Of a DNA stretch of 64,000 nucleotides, positions 1 to 13,180 are shown piece after piece. The stretch lies in the NCBI RefSeq assembly GCF_000002235.5, contig NW_022145611.1, forward strand, positions 22,357,298 through 22,421,297. Direction: 5' to 3'. The notes under the pieces are model-generated. The model saw only the letters and a list, made by a program, of their open reading frames with translations, was not told the DNA's origin and made no database searches. This DNA is from Strongylocentrotus purpuratus (lineage: Eukaryota > Echinodermata > Echinoidea > Camarodonta > Strongylocentrotidae). Position numbers and translations under genes: made by a program. How positions within the stretch are numbered: the stretch's first letter is position 1; each line of letters begins with the position of its first letter.

Positions 1-3000
1 GTGACCTCTATTCATCCAAAATATGGTATTGTAGATGATTTCATGAAAAGTTGAAAAAAGGTACTTTTAAGAAAAAAAGGCAAGGGGTTAAGCCCCTCAT
101 TTTGCCAAAATATGAACATTTTCAAAAAGCCTTTTTTCATCGGAGGAAGATGTCTGTGACCTCTATTCATCCAAAATATGGTATTGTAGATGATTTCATG
201 ACATGTTGAAAAAGGTAATTTTTGAGAAAAAAGGGCAAGGGGTTACCCTCATTTTTGCCAAAATATGAACATTTTCAAAAAGACCTCTTTTCTTCTGAGG
301 AAGGTGTCTGTGACCTCTTTCATCAAAAATATGGTATTGTAGATCATTTCATGACATGTTGAAAAAAGGTAATTTTTAGGAAAAAAAGGCAAGGGGTTAA
401 CCCCTCATTTTGCCAAAATATGAACATTTTCAAAAAGACCTTTTCATCTCAGGAAGATGTCTGTGACCTCTATTTATCCAAAAATATGTATTTTAGATGA
501 TTTCATGAAATGTTGAAAAAGGAACTTTTTAGAAAAAAAGGCAAGGGGTTAGCCCCTCATTTTTGCCAAAATATGAACATTTTCAAAAAGACCACGTTTC
601 TTCTGAGGAAGGTGTCTGTGACCTCTATTCATCCAAAATATGGTATTATAGATCATTCATGAAATGTTGAAAAAAGGTAATTTTTGAGAAAAAAAGGCAA
701 GGGGTAAACCCCTCATTTTTGCCCAAAATATGAACATTTTCAAAAAGGCCTCTTTTCATCTGAGGAAGATGTCTGTGACCTCTTTTCATCAAAAATTGTA
801 GATCTTTCAGGCTAAACGTTTAATTCATCCAAAAAGGTATTATAGATCATTTCATGAAATGTTGAAAAAAGGTAATTTTTGAGAAAAAGGCAAAGGTTAA
901 CCCCTCATTTTTGCCAAAATATGAACATTTTCAAAAAGACCTTTTTTTATCTGAGCAGATGTCTGTGACCTCTATTTATCCAAAATATGGTATTGTAGAT
1001 GATTTCATGAATTGTTGAAAAAGGGTACTTTTTGAGAAAAAAAATGCAAGGGGTTAGCCCCTCATTTTTGCCAAAATATGAACATTTTCAAAAAAGGTCT
1101 CTTTTCATCTTAGGGAGATGTCTGTGACCTCAATTTATCCAAAATATGGTATTGTAGATGATTTCATGAAATGTTTTGAAAAAGGTACTTTTTGAGAAAA
1201 AAAGGCAAGGGGGGTGAGCCCCTCTCTTTTGCCAAAATATGAACATTTTCAAAAAGACCACGTTTCATCTGAGGAAGGTGTCTGTGACCTCTATTCATCC
1301 AAAATTATGGTATTGTAGATGATTTCATGAAAAGTTGAAAAAAGGTACTTTTTAAGAAAAAAAAGGCAAGGGGTTAGCCCCTCATTTTGCCAAAATATGA
1401 ACATTTTCAAAAAGACCTCTTTTCATTCTGAGGAAGATGTCTGTGACCTCTTTTCACCAAAACATATGGTATTGTAGATGATTTCATGAAATGTTGAAAA
1501 AAGGGTACTTTTTGAGAAAAAAATGCAAGGGGTTAGCCCCTATTTTTGCCAAAATATGAACATTTTCAAAAAGGCCTCTTTCATCTTAGGAAGATGTCTG
1601 TGACCTCAAGTTATCCAAAATATAGTATTGTACATGATCATGTCATGAAATGTTTTGAAAAAGGTACTTTTGATAAAAAAAGGCAAGGGGTTAGCCCCTC
1701 TTTTTTGCCAAAATATGAACATTTCAAAAAGACCACGTTTCATCTGAGGAAGGTGTCTGTGACCTCTATTCATCCAAATATGGTATTGTAGATGATTTCA
1801 TGAAAAGTTGAAAAAAAGGTACTTTTTAAGAAAAAAAGGCAAGGGGTTAGCCCCTCATTTTTGCCAAAATATGAACATTTTCAAAAAAGCCTTTTTTCAT
1901 CTGAGGAAGATGTCTGTGACCTCTATTCAGCCAAAATATGTATTGTAGATCATTTCATTAAATGTTGAAAAAAGTAATTTTGAGAAAAAAAGGCAAAGGG
2001 TTAACCCCTCATTTTTGCCAAAATATGAACATTTTCAAAAAGACCTCTTTTATCTGAGGAAGATGTCTGTGACCTCTATTCATCTTAAATATGGTATTGT
2101 AGATGATTTCATGAAATGTTGAAAAAAGGGTACTTTTTGAGAAAAAAATGCAAGGGGTTAGCCCTCATTTTTGCAAAAATATGAACATTTTCAAAAGCCT
2201 CTTTTCATCTTAGGGAGATGTCTGTGACCTCAATTTATCCAAAATATGGTATTGTAGATGATTTCATGAAATGTTTTGAAAAAGGTACTTTTTGAGAAAA
2301 AAAGGCAAGGGGGGTTAGCCCTCTTTTTTGCCAAAATATGAACATTTTCAAAAAGACCACGTTTCATCTGAGGAAGGTCTGTGACCTCTATTCATCCAAA
2401 ATATGGTATTGTAGATGATTTCATGAAAAGTTGAAAAAAGGTACTTTTAAGAAAAAAAAGGCAAGGGGGTTAGCCCTCATTTTTGCCAAAATATGAACAT
2501 TTTCAAAAAGCTTTTTTCATCTGAGGAAGATGTCTGTGACCTCTATTCATCCAAAATATGGTATTGTAGATAATTTTATGACATGTTGAAAAAAGGTAAT
2601 TTTTGAGAAAAAAAAGGGCAAGGGGTTAACCCCTCATTTTGCCAAAATATGAACATTTTCAAAAAGACCTCTTTTCATCTGAGGAAGATGTCTGTGACCT
2701 CTATTCATCCAAAATATGGTATTGTAGATCATTTCATGAAATGTTGAAAAAAGGTAATTTTGAGAAAAAAAGGCAAGGGGTTAACCCTCATTTTTGCCAA
2801 AATATGAACATTTCTAAAAAGACCTCTTTTCATCTGAGGAAGATGTCTGTGACCTCTTTTCATCAAAAAATATGGTATTGTAGATCATTTCATGAAATGT
2901 TGAAAAAAGGTAATTTTTGAGAAAAAAAGGCAAAGGGTTAACCCCTCATTTTTGCCAAAATATAAACATTTTCAAAAAGACCCTTTTTATCTGAGGGAAG

Positions 3001-4415
3001 ATGTCTGTGACCTCTATTTATCCAAAATATGGTATTGTAGATGATTTCATGAAATGTTGAAAAAGGGTACTTTTTGAGAAAAAATTGCAAGGGGTTAGCC
3101 CCTCTTTTTTGCCAAAATATGACATTTTCAAAAAGACCACGTTTCATCTGAGGAAGGTGTCTGTGACCTCTATTCATCCAAAATATGGTATTGTAGATGA
3201 TTTCATGAAAAGTTGAAAAAAGGTACTTTTTAAGAAAAAAAGGCAAGGGTTAAGCCCCTCATTTTTGCCAAAATATGAACATTTTCAAAAAAGCCTTTTC
3301 ATCTGAGGAAGATGTCTGTGACCTCTATCATCCAAAATATGGTATTGTAGATAATTTATGAAATGTTGAAAAAAGGTAATTTTTGAGAAAAAAGGGCAAG
3401 GGGTTAACCCCTCATTTTTGCCAAAATATGAACATTTTCAAAAAGACCTCTTTCTTCTGAGGAAGGTGTCTGTGACCTTATTCATCCAAAATATGGTATT
3501 GTAGATGATTTCATGAAATGTTGAAAAAGGTACTTTTTGAGAAAAAAAGGCAAGGGGTTAACCCCTCATTTTTGCCAAAATATGAACATTTTCAAAAAGA
3601 CCTCTTTTCATTTGAGGAAGATGTCTGTGACCTCTTTCATCAAAATATGGTATTGTAGATCATTTCATGAAATGTTGAAAAAAGGTAATTTTTAGGAAAA
3701 AAAAGGCAAGGGGTTAACCCCTCATTTTTGCCAAAATATGAACATTTTCAAAAAGACCACTTTTCATCTCAGGAAGATGTCTGTGACCTCTATTTATCCA
3801 AAATATGGTATTGTAGATGATTTCATGAAATGTTGAAAAATGGAACTTTTGAGAAAAAAAGGCAAGGGGTTAGCCCCTCATTTTTGCCAAAATATGAACA
3901 TTTTCAAAAAGACCACGTTTTTCTGAGGAAGGTGTCTGTGACCTCTATTCATCCAAAATATGGTATTATAGATCATTTCATGAAATGTTGAAAAAAAGGT
4001 AATTTTTGAGAAAAAAAGGCAAGGGGTTAAACCCCTCATTTTTGCCAAAATATGAACATTTTCAAAAAGGCCTCTTTTCATCTGAGGAAGATGTCTGTGA
4101 CCTCTTTCATCCAAAATATGGTATTGTAGATCATTTCATGAAAAATGTTGAAAAAAGGTAATTTTTGAGAAAAAAAGGCAAGGGGTTAACCACTCATTTG
4201 CCAAAATATGAACATTTTCAAAAAGACCTCTTTTTATCTGAGGCAGATGTCTGTGACCTCTATTATCCAAAATATGGTATTGTAGATGATTTCATGAATT
4301 GTTGAAAAAGGTACTTTTTGAGAAAAAAAATGCAAGGGGTTAGCCCCTCATTTTGCCAAAATATGAACATTTTCAAAAAGGCCTCTTTTCATCTTAGGGA
4401 GATGTCTGTGACCTC

Positions 4416-4915
4416 NNNNNNNNNNNNNNNNNNNNNNNNNNNNNNNNNNNNNNNNNNNNNNNNNNNNNNNNNNNNNNNNNNNNNNNNNNNNNNNNNNNNN
4501 NNNNNNNNNNNNNNNNNNNNNNNNNNNNNNNNNNNNNNNNNNNNNNNNNNNNNNNNNNNNNNNNNNNNNNNNNNNNNNNNNNNNNNNNNNNNNNNNNNNN
4601 NNNNNNNNNNNNNNNNNNNNNNNNNNNNNNNNNNNNNNNNNNNNNNNNNNNNNNNNNNNNNNNNNNNNNNNNNNNNNNNNNNNNNNNNNNNNNNNNNNNN
4701 NNNNNNNNNNNNNNNNNNNNNNNNNNNNNNNNNNNNNNNNNNNNNNNNNNNNNNNNNNNNNNNNNNNNNNNNNNNNNNNNNNNNNNNNNNNNNNNNNNNN
4801 NNNNNNNNNNNNNNNNNNNNNNNNNNNNNNNNNNNNNNNNNNNNNNNNNNNNNNNNNNNNNNNNNNNNNNNNNNNNNNNNNNNNNNNNNNNNNNNNNNNN
4901 NNNNNNNNNNNNNNN
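4416..4915. other. Assembly gap, 500 N
   Basis: Exactly 500 unknown bases lie inside the satellite array. The round number suggests a placeholder, so the real array length is unknown. Confidence 0.99.
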
Positions 4916-7900
4916 GGAAGATGTCTGTGACCTCTATTCATCCAAAATATGGTATTGTAGATCATTTCATAATGTTGAAAAAAGGTAATTTTTGAGAAAA
5001 AAAGGCAAAGGGTTAACCCCTCATTTTTGCCAAAATATGAACATTTTCAAAAAGACCTCTTTTTATCTGAGGCAGATGTCTGTGACCTCTATTTATCCAA
5101 ATATGGTATTGTAGATGATTTCATGATTGTTGAAAAAGGGTACTTTTTGAGAAAAAAATGCAGGGTTAGCCCCTCATTTTTGCCAAAATATGAACATTTT
5201 CAAAAAGGTCTCTTTTCATCTTAGGAGATGTCTGTGACCTCAATTTATCCAAAATATGGTATTGTAGATGATTTCATGAAATGTTTTGAAAAGGTACTTT
5301 TTGAGAAAAAAGCAAGGGGGGTTAGCCCCTCTCTTTTGCCAAAATATGAACATTTTCAAAAAGACCACTTTTCATCTGAGAAGGTGTCTGTGACCTCTAT
5401 TCATCCAATTATGGTATTGTAGATGATTTCATGAAATGTTTGAAAAAGGTAATTTTTAAGAAAAAGGCAAGGGGTTAGCCCCTCATTTTTGCCAAAATAT
5501 GAACATTTTCAAAAAGACCTCTTTCATCTGAGGAAGATGTCTGTGACCTCTTTTCATCAAAATATGGTATTGTAGATGATTTCATGAAATGTTGAAAAAG
5601 GGTACTTTTTGAGAAAAAAAGCAAGGGGTTAGCCCTTATTTTTGCCAAAATATGAACATTTTCAAAAAGACCTCTTTTCATCTTAGGAAGATGTCTGTGA
5701 CCTCATTTATCCAAAATATAGTATTGTAGATGATTTCATGAAATGTTTTGAAAAGGTACTTTTTGAGAAAAAAAGGCAAGGGGTTAGCCCCTCTTTTTTG
5801 CCAAAATATGAACATTTTCAAAAAGACCACGTTTCATCTGAGGAAGGTGTCTGTGACCTCTATTCATCCAAATATGGTATTGTAGATGATTTCATGAAAT
5901 GTTGAAAAAGGTACTTTTTAAGAAAAAAAGCAAGGGGTTAGCCCCTCATTTTTGCCAAAATATGAACATTTCAAAAAGCCTTTTTTCATCTGAGGAAGAT
6001 GTCTGTGACCTCTATTCATCCAAAATATGGTATTGTAGATCATTTCATGAAATGTTGAAAAAGGTAATTTTTGAGAAAAAAGGCAAGGGTTAACCCCTCA
6101 TTTTTGCCAAAATATGAATTTTTCAAAAAGCCTTTTTTCATCTGAGGAAGATGTCCGTGACCTCTATTCATCCAAAATGGTATTGTAGATCATTTCATGA
6201 AATGTTGAAAAAAGGTAATTTTTGAGAAAAAAAGGCAAGGTGTTAACCCCTCATTTTTGCCAAAATATGAACATTTTCAAAAAGACCTCTTTTATCTGAG
6301 GAAGATGTCTGTGACCTCTATTCATCCAAAATATGGTATTGTAGATCATTTCATGACATGTTGAAAAAAGGTAATTTTTGAGAAAAAAGGGCAAGGGGTT
6401 AACCCCTCATTTTTGCCGAAAATATAAACATTTTCAAAAAGACCTCTTTTCATCTCAGTAAGATGTCTGTGACCTCTATTCATCCAAAATATGGTATTGT
6501 AGATCATTTCATGAAATGTTGAGAAAAAAGGCAAGGGAAGAGCCCCTCATTTTTGCCAAAATATGAACATTTTCAAAAAGACCTCTTTTATCTGAGGAAG
6601 ATGTCTGTGACCTCTATTCATCCAAAATATGGTATTGTAGATAATTTCATGAAATGTTGAAAAAAGGTAATTTTTGAGAAAAAAAGGCAAAGGGTTAACC
6701 CCTCATTTTTGCCAAAATATGAACATTTTCAAAAAGACCACGTTTCATCTGAGGAAGATGTCTGTGACCTCTATTTATCCAAAATATGGTATTGTAGATG
6801 ATTTCATGAAATGTTGAAAAAGGTACTTTTTGAGAAAAAAATGCAAGGGGTTAGCCCCTCATTTTTGCCAAAATATGAACATTTTCAAAAAGGCCTCTTT
6901 TCATCTTAGGAAGGTGTCTGTGACCTCTATTCATTCAAAATATGGTATTGTAGATGATTTCATGAAAAGTTGAAAAAAGGTACTTTTTAAGAAAAAAGGC
7001 AAGGGGTTAGCCCCTCATTTTTGCCAAAATATGAACATTTTCAAAAAGCCTTTTTTCATCTGAGGAAGATTTCTGTGACCTCTATTCATCCAAATATGGT
7101 ATTGTAGATCATTTCATGAAATGTTGAAAAAAGGTAATTTTTGAGAAAAAAAGGCAAGGGGTTAACCCCTCATTTTTGCCAAAATATGAACATTTTCAAA
7201 AAGACCTCTTTTTATCTGAGGAAGATGTCTGTGACCTCTATTCATCCAAAATATGGTACTGTAGATCATTTTATGACATGTTGAAAAAAGGTAATTTTTG
7301 AGAAAAAAAGGGCAAGGGTTAACCTTCATTTTTGCCAAAATATGAACATTTTCAAAAAGACCTCTATTCATCTGAGAAAGATGTCTGTGACCTCTATTTA
7401 TCCAAAATATGGTATTTTAGATCATTTCATGAAATGTTGAAAAAGGTAATTTTGAGAAAAAAAGGCAAGGGGTTAACCCTTATTTTTGCCAAAATATGAA
7501 CATTTTCAAAAAGACATCTTTTTATCTGAGGAAGATGTCTGTGACTCTATTCATCCAAAATATGGTATTGTAGATCATTTCATTAAATGTTGAAAAAGGT
7601 AATTTTTGAGAAAAAAGGCAAGGGGTTAACCCTTTTTTTGCCAAAATATGAACATTTTCAAAAAGACCTCTTTTCATCTGAGGAAGATGTCTGTGACCTC
7701 TATTTATCCAAAATATGGTATTGTAGATGATTTCATGACATGTTGAAAAAAGGTAATTTTTTGAGAAAAAAAGGCAAGGGGTTAACCCCTCATTTTTGCC
7801 AAAATATGAACATTTTCAAAAAGGCCTCTTTTCATCTAGGGAGATGTCTGTGACCTCAATTTATCCAAAATATGGTATTGTAGATGATTTCATGAAATGT

Positions 7901-10900
7901 TTTGAAAAAGGTACTTTTTGAGAAAAAATGCAAGGGGTTAGCCCCTCTTTTTTGCCAAAATATGAACATTTTCAAAAAGACCACGTTTCATCTGAGGAAG
8001 GTGTCTGTGACCTCTATTCATTCAAAATATGGTATTGTAGATGATTTCATGAAAGTTGAAAAAAGGTACTTTTAAGAAAAAAAGGCAAGGGGTTAGCCCC
8101 TCATTTTTGCCAAAATATGAACATTTTCAAAAAGCCTTTTTTCATCTGAGGAAGATTTCTGTGACCTCTATTCATCCAAAATATGGTATTGTAGATCATT
8201 TTATGACATGTTGAAAAAAGGTAATTTTTGAGAAAAAAGGGCAAGGGGTTACCCCTCATTTTTGCCAAAATATAACATTTTCAAAAAGACCTCTTTTCAT
8301 CTGAGAAGATGTCTGTGACCTCTATTTATCCAAAATATGGTATTGTAGATCATTTCATGAAATGTTGAAAAAGGTAATTTTTGAGAAAAAAAGGCAAGGG
8401 GTTAGCCCCTCTTTTTGCCAAAATATGAACATTTTCAAAAAGACCTCTTTTTATCTGAGGAAGATGTCTGTGACTCTATTCATCCAAAATATGGTATTGT
8501 AGATCATTTCATTAAATGTTGAAAAAGGTAATTTTTGAGAAAAAAGGGCAAGGGTTAACCCCTTATTTTTGCCAAAATATGAACATTTTCAAAAAGACCT
8601 CTATTCATCTGAGGAAGATGTCTGTGACCTCTATTTATCCAAAATATGGTATTTTAGATGATTTCATGACATGTTGAAAAAAGGTAATTTTTGAGAAAAA
8701 AGGCAAGGGGTTAACCCCTCATTTTTGCCAAAATATGAACATTTTCAAAAAGACCTCTTTTCATCTCAGGAAGATGTCTGTGACCTCTATTCATCCAAAA
8801 TATGGTATTGTAGATTATTTCATGAAATGTTGAGAAAAAAAGGCAAGGGTTAGCCCCTCATTTTTGCCAAAATATGAACATTTTCAAAAAGACCTCTTTT
8901 TATCTGAGGAAGATGTCTGTGACCATTATTCATCCAAAATATGGTATTGTAGATGATTTCATGAAATGTTGAAAAAGGGTACTTTTTGAGAAAAAAGGCA
9001 AGGGGTTAGCCCCTCATTTTTGCCAAAATATGAACATTTTCAAAAAGACCTCTTTTCATCTGAGGAAGATGTCTCTGACCTCTATTCATCCAAAATATGG
9101 TATTGTAGATGATTTCATGAAATGTTGAAAAAAGGTACTTTTTGAGAAAAAAAGGCAAGGGGTTAACCCCTCATTTTTGCCAAAATATAAACATTTTCAA
9201 AAAGACCTCTTTTATCTGAGGAAGATGTCTGTGACCTCTATTCATCCAAAATATGGTATTGTAGATCATTTCATGAAATGTTGAAAAAAGGTAATTTTTG
9301 AGAAAAAAAGGCAAGGGGTTAACCCCTCATTTTTGCCAAAATATGAACATTTTCAAAAAGACCTCTTTTCATCTGAGGAAGATGTCTGTGACCTCTTTCA
9401 TCAACAATATGGTATTGTAGATCATTTCATGAAATGTTGAAAAAAGGTAATTTTTGAGAAAAAAAGGCAAAGGGTTAACCCCTCATTTTTGCCAAAATAT
9501 GAACATTTTCAAAAAGACCTCTTTTTATCTGAGGAAGATGTCTGTGACCTCTATTTATCCAAAATATGGTATTGTAGATGATTTCATGAAATGTTGAAAA
9601 AGGGTACTTTTTGAGAAAAAATGCAAGGGGTTAGCCCCCTCATTTTTGCCAAAATATGAACATTTTCAAAAAGGCCTCTTTTCATCTTAGGAAGATGTCT
9701 GTGACCTCAATTTATCCAAAATATGGTATTGTAGATGATTTCATGAAATGTTTTGAAAAAGGTACTTTTTGAGAAAAAAAGGCAAGGGTTAGCCCCTCTT
9801 TTTTGCCAAAATATGAACATTTTCAAAAAGACCACGTTTCATCTGAGGAAGGTGTCTGTGACCTCTATTCATCCAAATATGGTATTGTAGATGATTTCAT
9901 GAAATGTTGAAAAAAGGTACTTTTTGAGAAAAAAAGGCAAGGGGTTAGCCCCTCATTTTTGCCAAAATTGAACATTTTCAAAAAGACCACTTTTCATCTG
10001 AGGAAGGTGTCTGTGACCTCTATTCATCCAATATTTGGTTTTGTAGATCATTTCATGAAATGTTGAAAAAGGTAATTTTTGAGAAAAAAAGGCAAGGGGT
10101 TAACCCTTATTTTTGCCAAAATATGAACATTTTCAAAAAGACCTCTTTTTATCTGAGCTAGATGTCTGTGACCTCTATTCATCCAAAATATGGTATTGTA
10201 GATGATTTCATGAAATGTTGAAAAAGGGTACTTTTTGAGAAAAAAAGGCAAGGGGTTAGCCCCTCTTTTTGCCAAAATATGAACATTTTCAAAAAGACCA
10301 CCTTTCATCTGAGGAAGGTGTCTGTGACCTCTATTCATCCAAAATATGGTATTGTAGATGATTTCATAAAGAGTTGAAAAAGGTACTTTTTAAGAAAAAA
10401 AAGCAAGGGGTTAGCCCCTCATTTTTGCCAAAATATGAACATTTTCAAAAAGCCTTTTTTCATCTGAGGAAGATGTCTGTGACCTCTATTCATCCAAAAT
10501 ATGGTATTGTAGATCATTTCATGAAATGTTGAAAAAGGTAATTTTTGAGAAAAAAAGGCAAGGGGTTACCCCCTCATTTTTGCCAAAAGATGAACATTTT
10601 CAAAAAGACCTCTTTTTATCTGAGGAAGATGTCTGTGACCTCTATTCATCCAAAATATGGTATTGTAGATCATTTTATGACATGTTGAAAAAACGTAATT
10701 TTTGAGAAAAAAGGGCAAGGGGTTAACCCCTCATTTTTGCCAAAATATATACATTTTCAAAAAGACTTCTTTTTATCTGAGGAAGATGTCTGTGACCTCT
10801 ATTCATCCAAAATATGGTATTGTAGATCATTTCATGAAATGTTGAAAAAAGGTAATTTTTGAGAAAAAAAGGCAAAGGGTTAACCCTCATTTTTGCCAAA

Positions 10901-11040
10901 ATATGAACATTTTCAAAAAGACCTCTTTTTATCTGAGGAAGATGTCTGTGACCTCTATTCATCCAAAATATGGTACTGTAGATGATTTCATGAAATGTTG
11001 AAAAAGGGTACTTTTTGAGAAGAAAATGCAAGGGGTTAGC

Positions 11041-13180
11041 CCCTCATTTTTGCCAAAATATGAACATTTTCAAAAAGGCCTCTTTTCATCTTAGGGAGAT
11101 GTCTGTGACCTAAATTTATCCAAAATATTGTATTGTAGATGATTTCATGACATGTTGAAAAAAGGTAATTTTTGAGAAAAAAGGGCAAGGCGTTAACCCC
11201 TCATTTTTGCCAAAATATGAACATTTTCAAAAAGACCTCTTTTATCTGAGCAAGATGTTTGTGACCTTTATTCATTCAAAATATGGTACTGTAGATGATT
11301 TCATGAAATGTTGAAAAAGGGTACTTTTTGAGAAAAAAATGCAAGGGGTTAGCCCCTCATTTTTGCCAAAATAAGAACATTTTCAAAAAGGCCTCTTTTC
11401 ATCTTAGGGAGATGTCTGTGACCTCAATTTATCCAAAATATGGTATTGTAGATGATTTCATTAAATTTTGGAAAAAGGTACTTTTTGAGAAAAAAAGGCA
11501 AGGGGTTAGCCCCTCTTTTTTGCCAAAATATGAACATATTTCAAAAAGACCACGTTTCATCTGAGGAAGGTGTCTGTGATCTCTATTCATCCAAAATATG
11601 GTATTGTAGATGATTTCATGAAAAGTTGAAAAAAGGTACTTTTTAGAAAAAAAGGCAAGGGGTTAGCCCCTCATTTTTGCCAAAATATGAACATTTTCAA
11701 AAAGACCACGTTTCTTCTGAGGAAGGTGTCTGTGACATCCATTCATCCAAAACATGGTATTGTAGATCATTTCATGAAATGTTGAAAAAAGGTAATTTTT
11801 GAGAAAAAAAGGCAAGGGGTTAACCCCTCATTTTTGCCAAAATATGAAGATTTTCAAAAAGACCTCTTTTCATCTCAGTAAGATGTCTGTGACCTCTATT
11901 CATCCAAAATATGGTATTGTAGATCATTTCATGAAATGTTGAGAAAAAAGGCAAGGGAAGAGCCCCTCATTTTTGCCAAAATATGAACATTTTCAAAAAG
12001 ACCTCTTTTCAACTCAGGAAGATGTCTGTGACCTCTATTCATCCAAAATATGGTATTGTAGATAATTTTATGACATGTTGAAAAAGGTAATTTTTGAGAA
12101 AAAAGTGCAAGGGGTTAACCCCTCATTTTTGCCAAAATATAAACATTTTCAAAAAGACCTCTTTTCATTTAGGAAGATGTCTGTGACCTCAATTTATCCA
12201 AAATATGGTATTGTAGATCATTTCATGAAATGTTGAGAAAAAAAGGCAAGGGGTTAGCCCCTCATTTTTGCCAAAATATGAACATTTTGAAAAAGACGAC
12301 GTTTTATCTGAGGAAGGTGTCTGTGACCTCTTTTCATCCAAAATATGGTATTGTAGATCATTTCATGAAATGTTGAAAAAGGTACTTTTTGAGAAAAAAA
12401 AGCAAGGGGTTAACCCCTCATTTTTTGCCAAAATATGAACATTTTCAAAAAGGCCTCTTTTCATCTCAGAAAGATGTCTGCGATCTCTATTCATCCAAAA
12501 TATCGTATTGTAGATGATTTCATGAAATGTTGAAAAAGGGTACTTTTTGAGAAAAAAATGCAAGGGGTTAGCCCCTCATTTTTGCCAAAATATGAACATT
12601 TTCAAAAAGGCCTCTTTTCATCTTAGGGAGATGTCTGTGACCTAAATTTATCCAAAATATTGTATTGTAGATGATTTCATGACATGTTGAAAAAAGGTAA
12701 TTTTTGAGAAAAAAGGGCAAGGCGTTAACCCCTCATTTTTGCCAAAATATGAACATTTTCAAAAAGACCTCTTTTTATCTGAGCAAGATGTTTGTGACCT
12801 TTATTCATTCAAAATATGGTACTGTAGATGATTTCATGAAATGTTGAAAAAGGGTACTTTTTGAGAAAAAAATGCAAGGGGTTAGCCCCTCATTTTTGCC
12901 AAAATAAGAACATTTTCAAAAAGGCCTCTTTTCATCTTAGGGAGATGTCTGTGACCTCAATTTATCCAAAATATGGTATTGTAGATGATTTCATTAAATT
13001 TTGGAAAAAGGTACTTTTTGAGAAAAAAAGGCAAGGGGTTAGCCCCTCTTTTTTGCCAAAATATGAACATATTTCAAAAAGACCACGTTTCATCTGAGGA
13101 AGGTGTCTGTGATCTCTATTCATCCAAAATATGGTATTGTAGATGATTTCATGAAAAGTTGAAAAAAGGTACTTTTTAAG
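11041..13180. repeat. Higher-order repeat, 1,533-bp period
   Basis: A block beginning at 11,041 recurs at 12,574 with a constant 1,533-bp offset for about 600 bp. Both copies share private variants: GACCTAAATTTATCC, AAGGCGTTAACCCC, GATGTTTGTGACC and CCAAAATAAGAAC. Later shared variants, such as CTCAGTAAGATG at about 11,875 and 13,253, show an offset near 1,380, so one monomer was gained or lost. This is duplication of about ten monomers as a unit. Confidence 0.85.
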
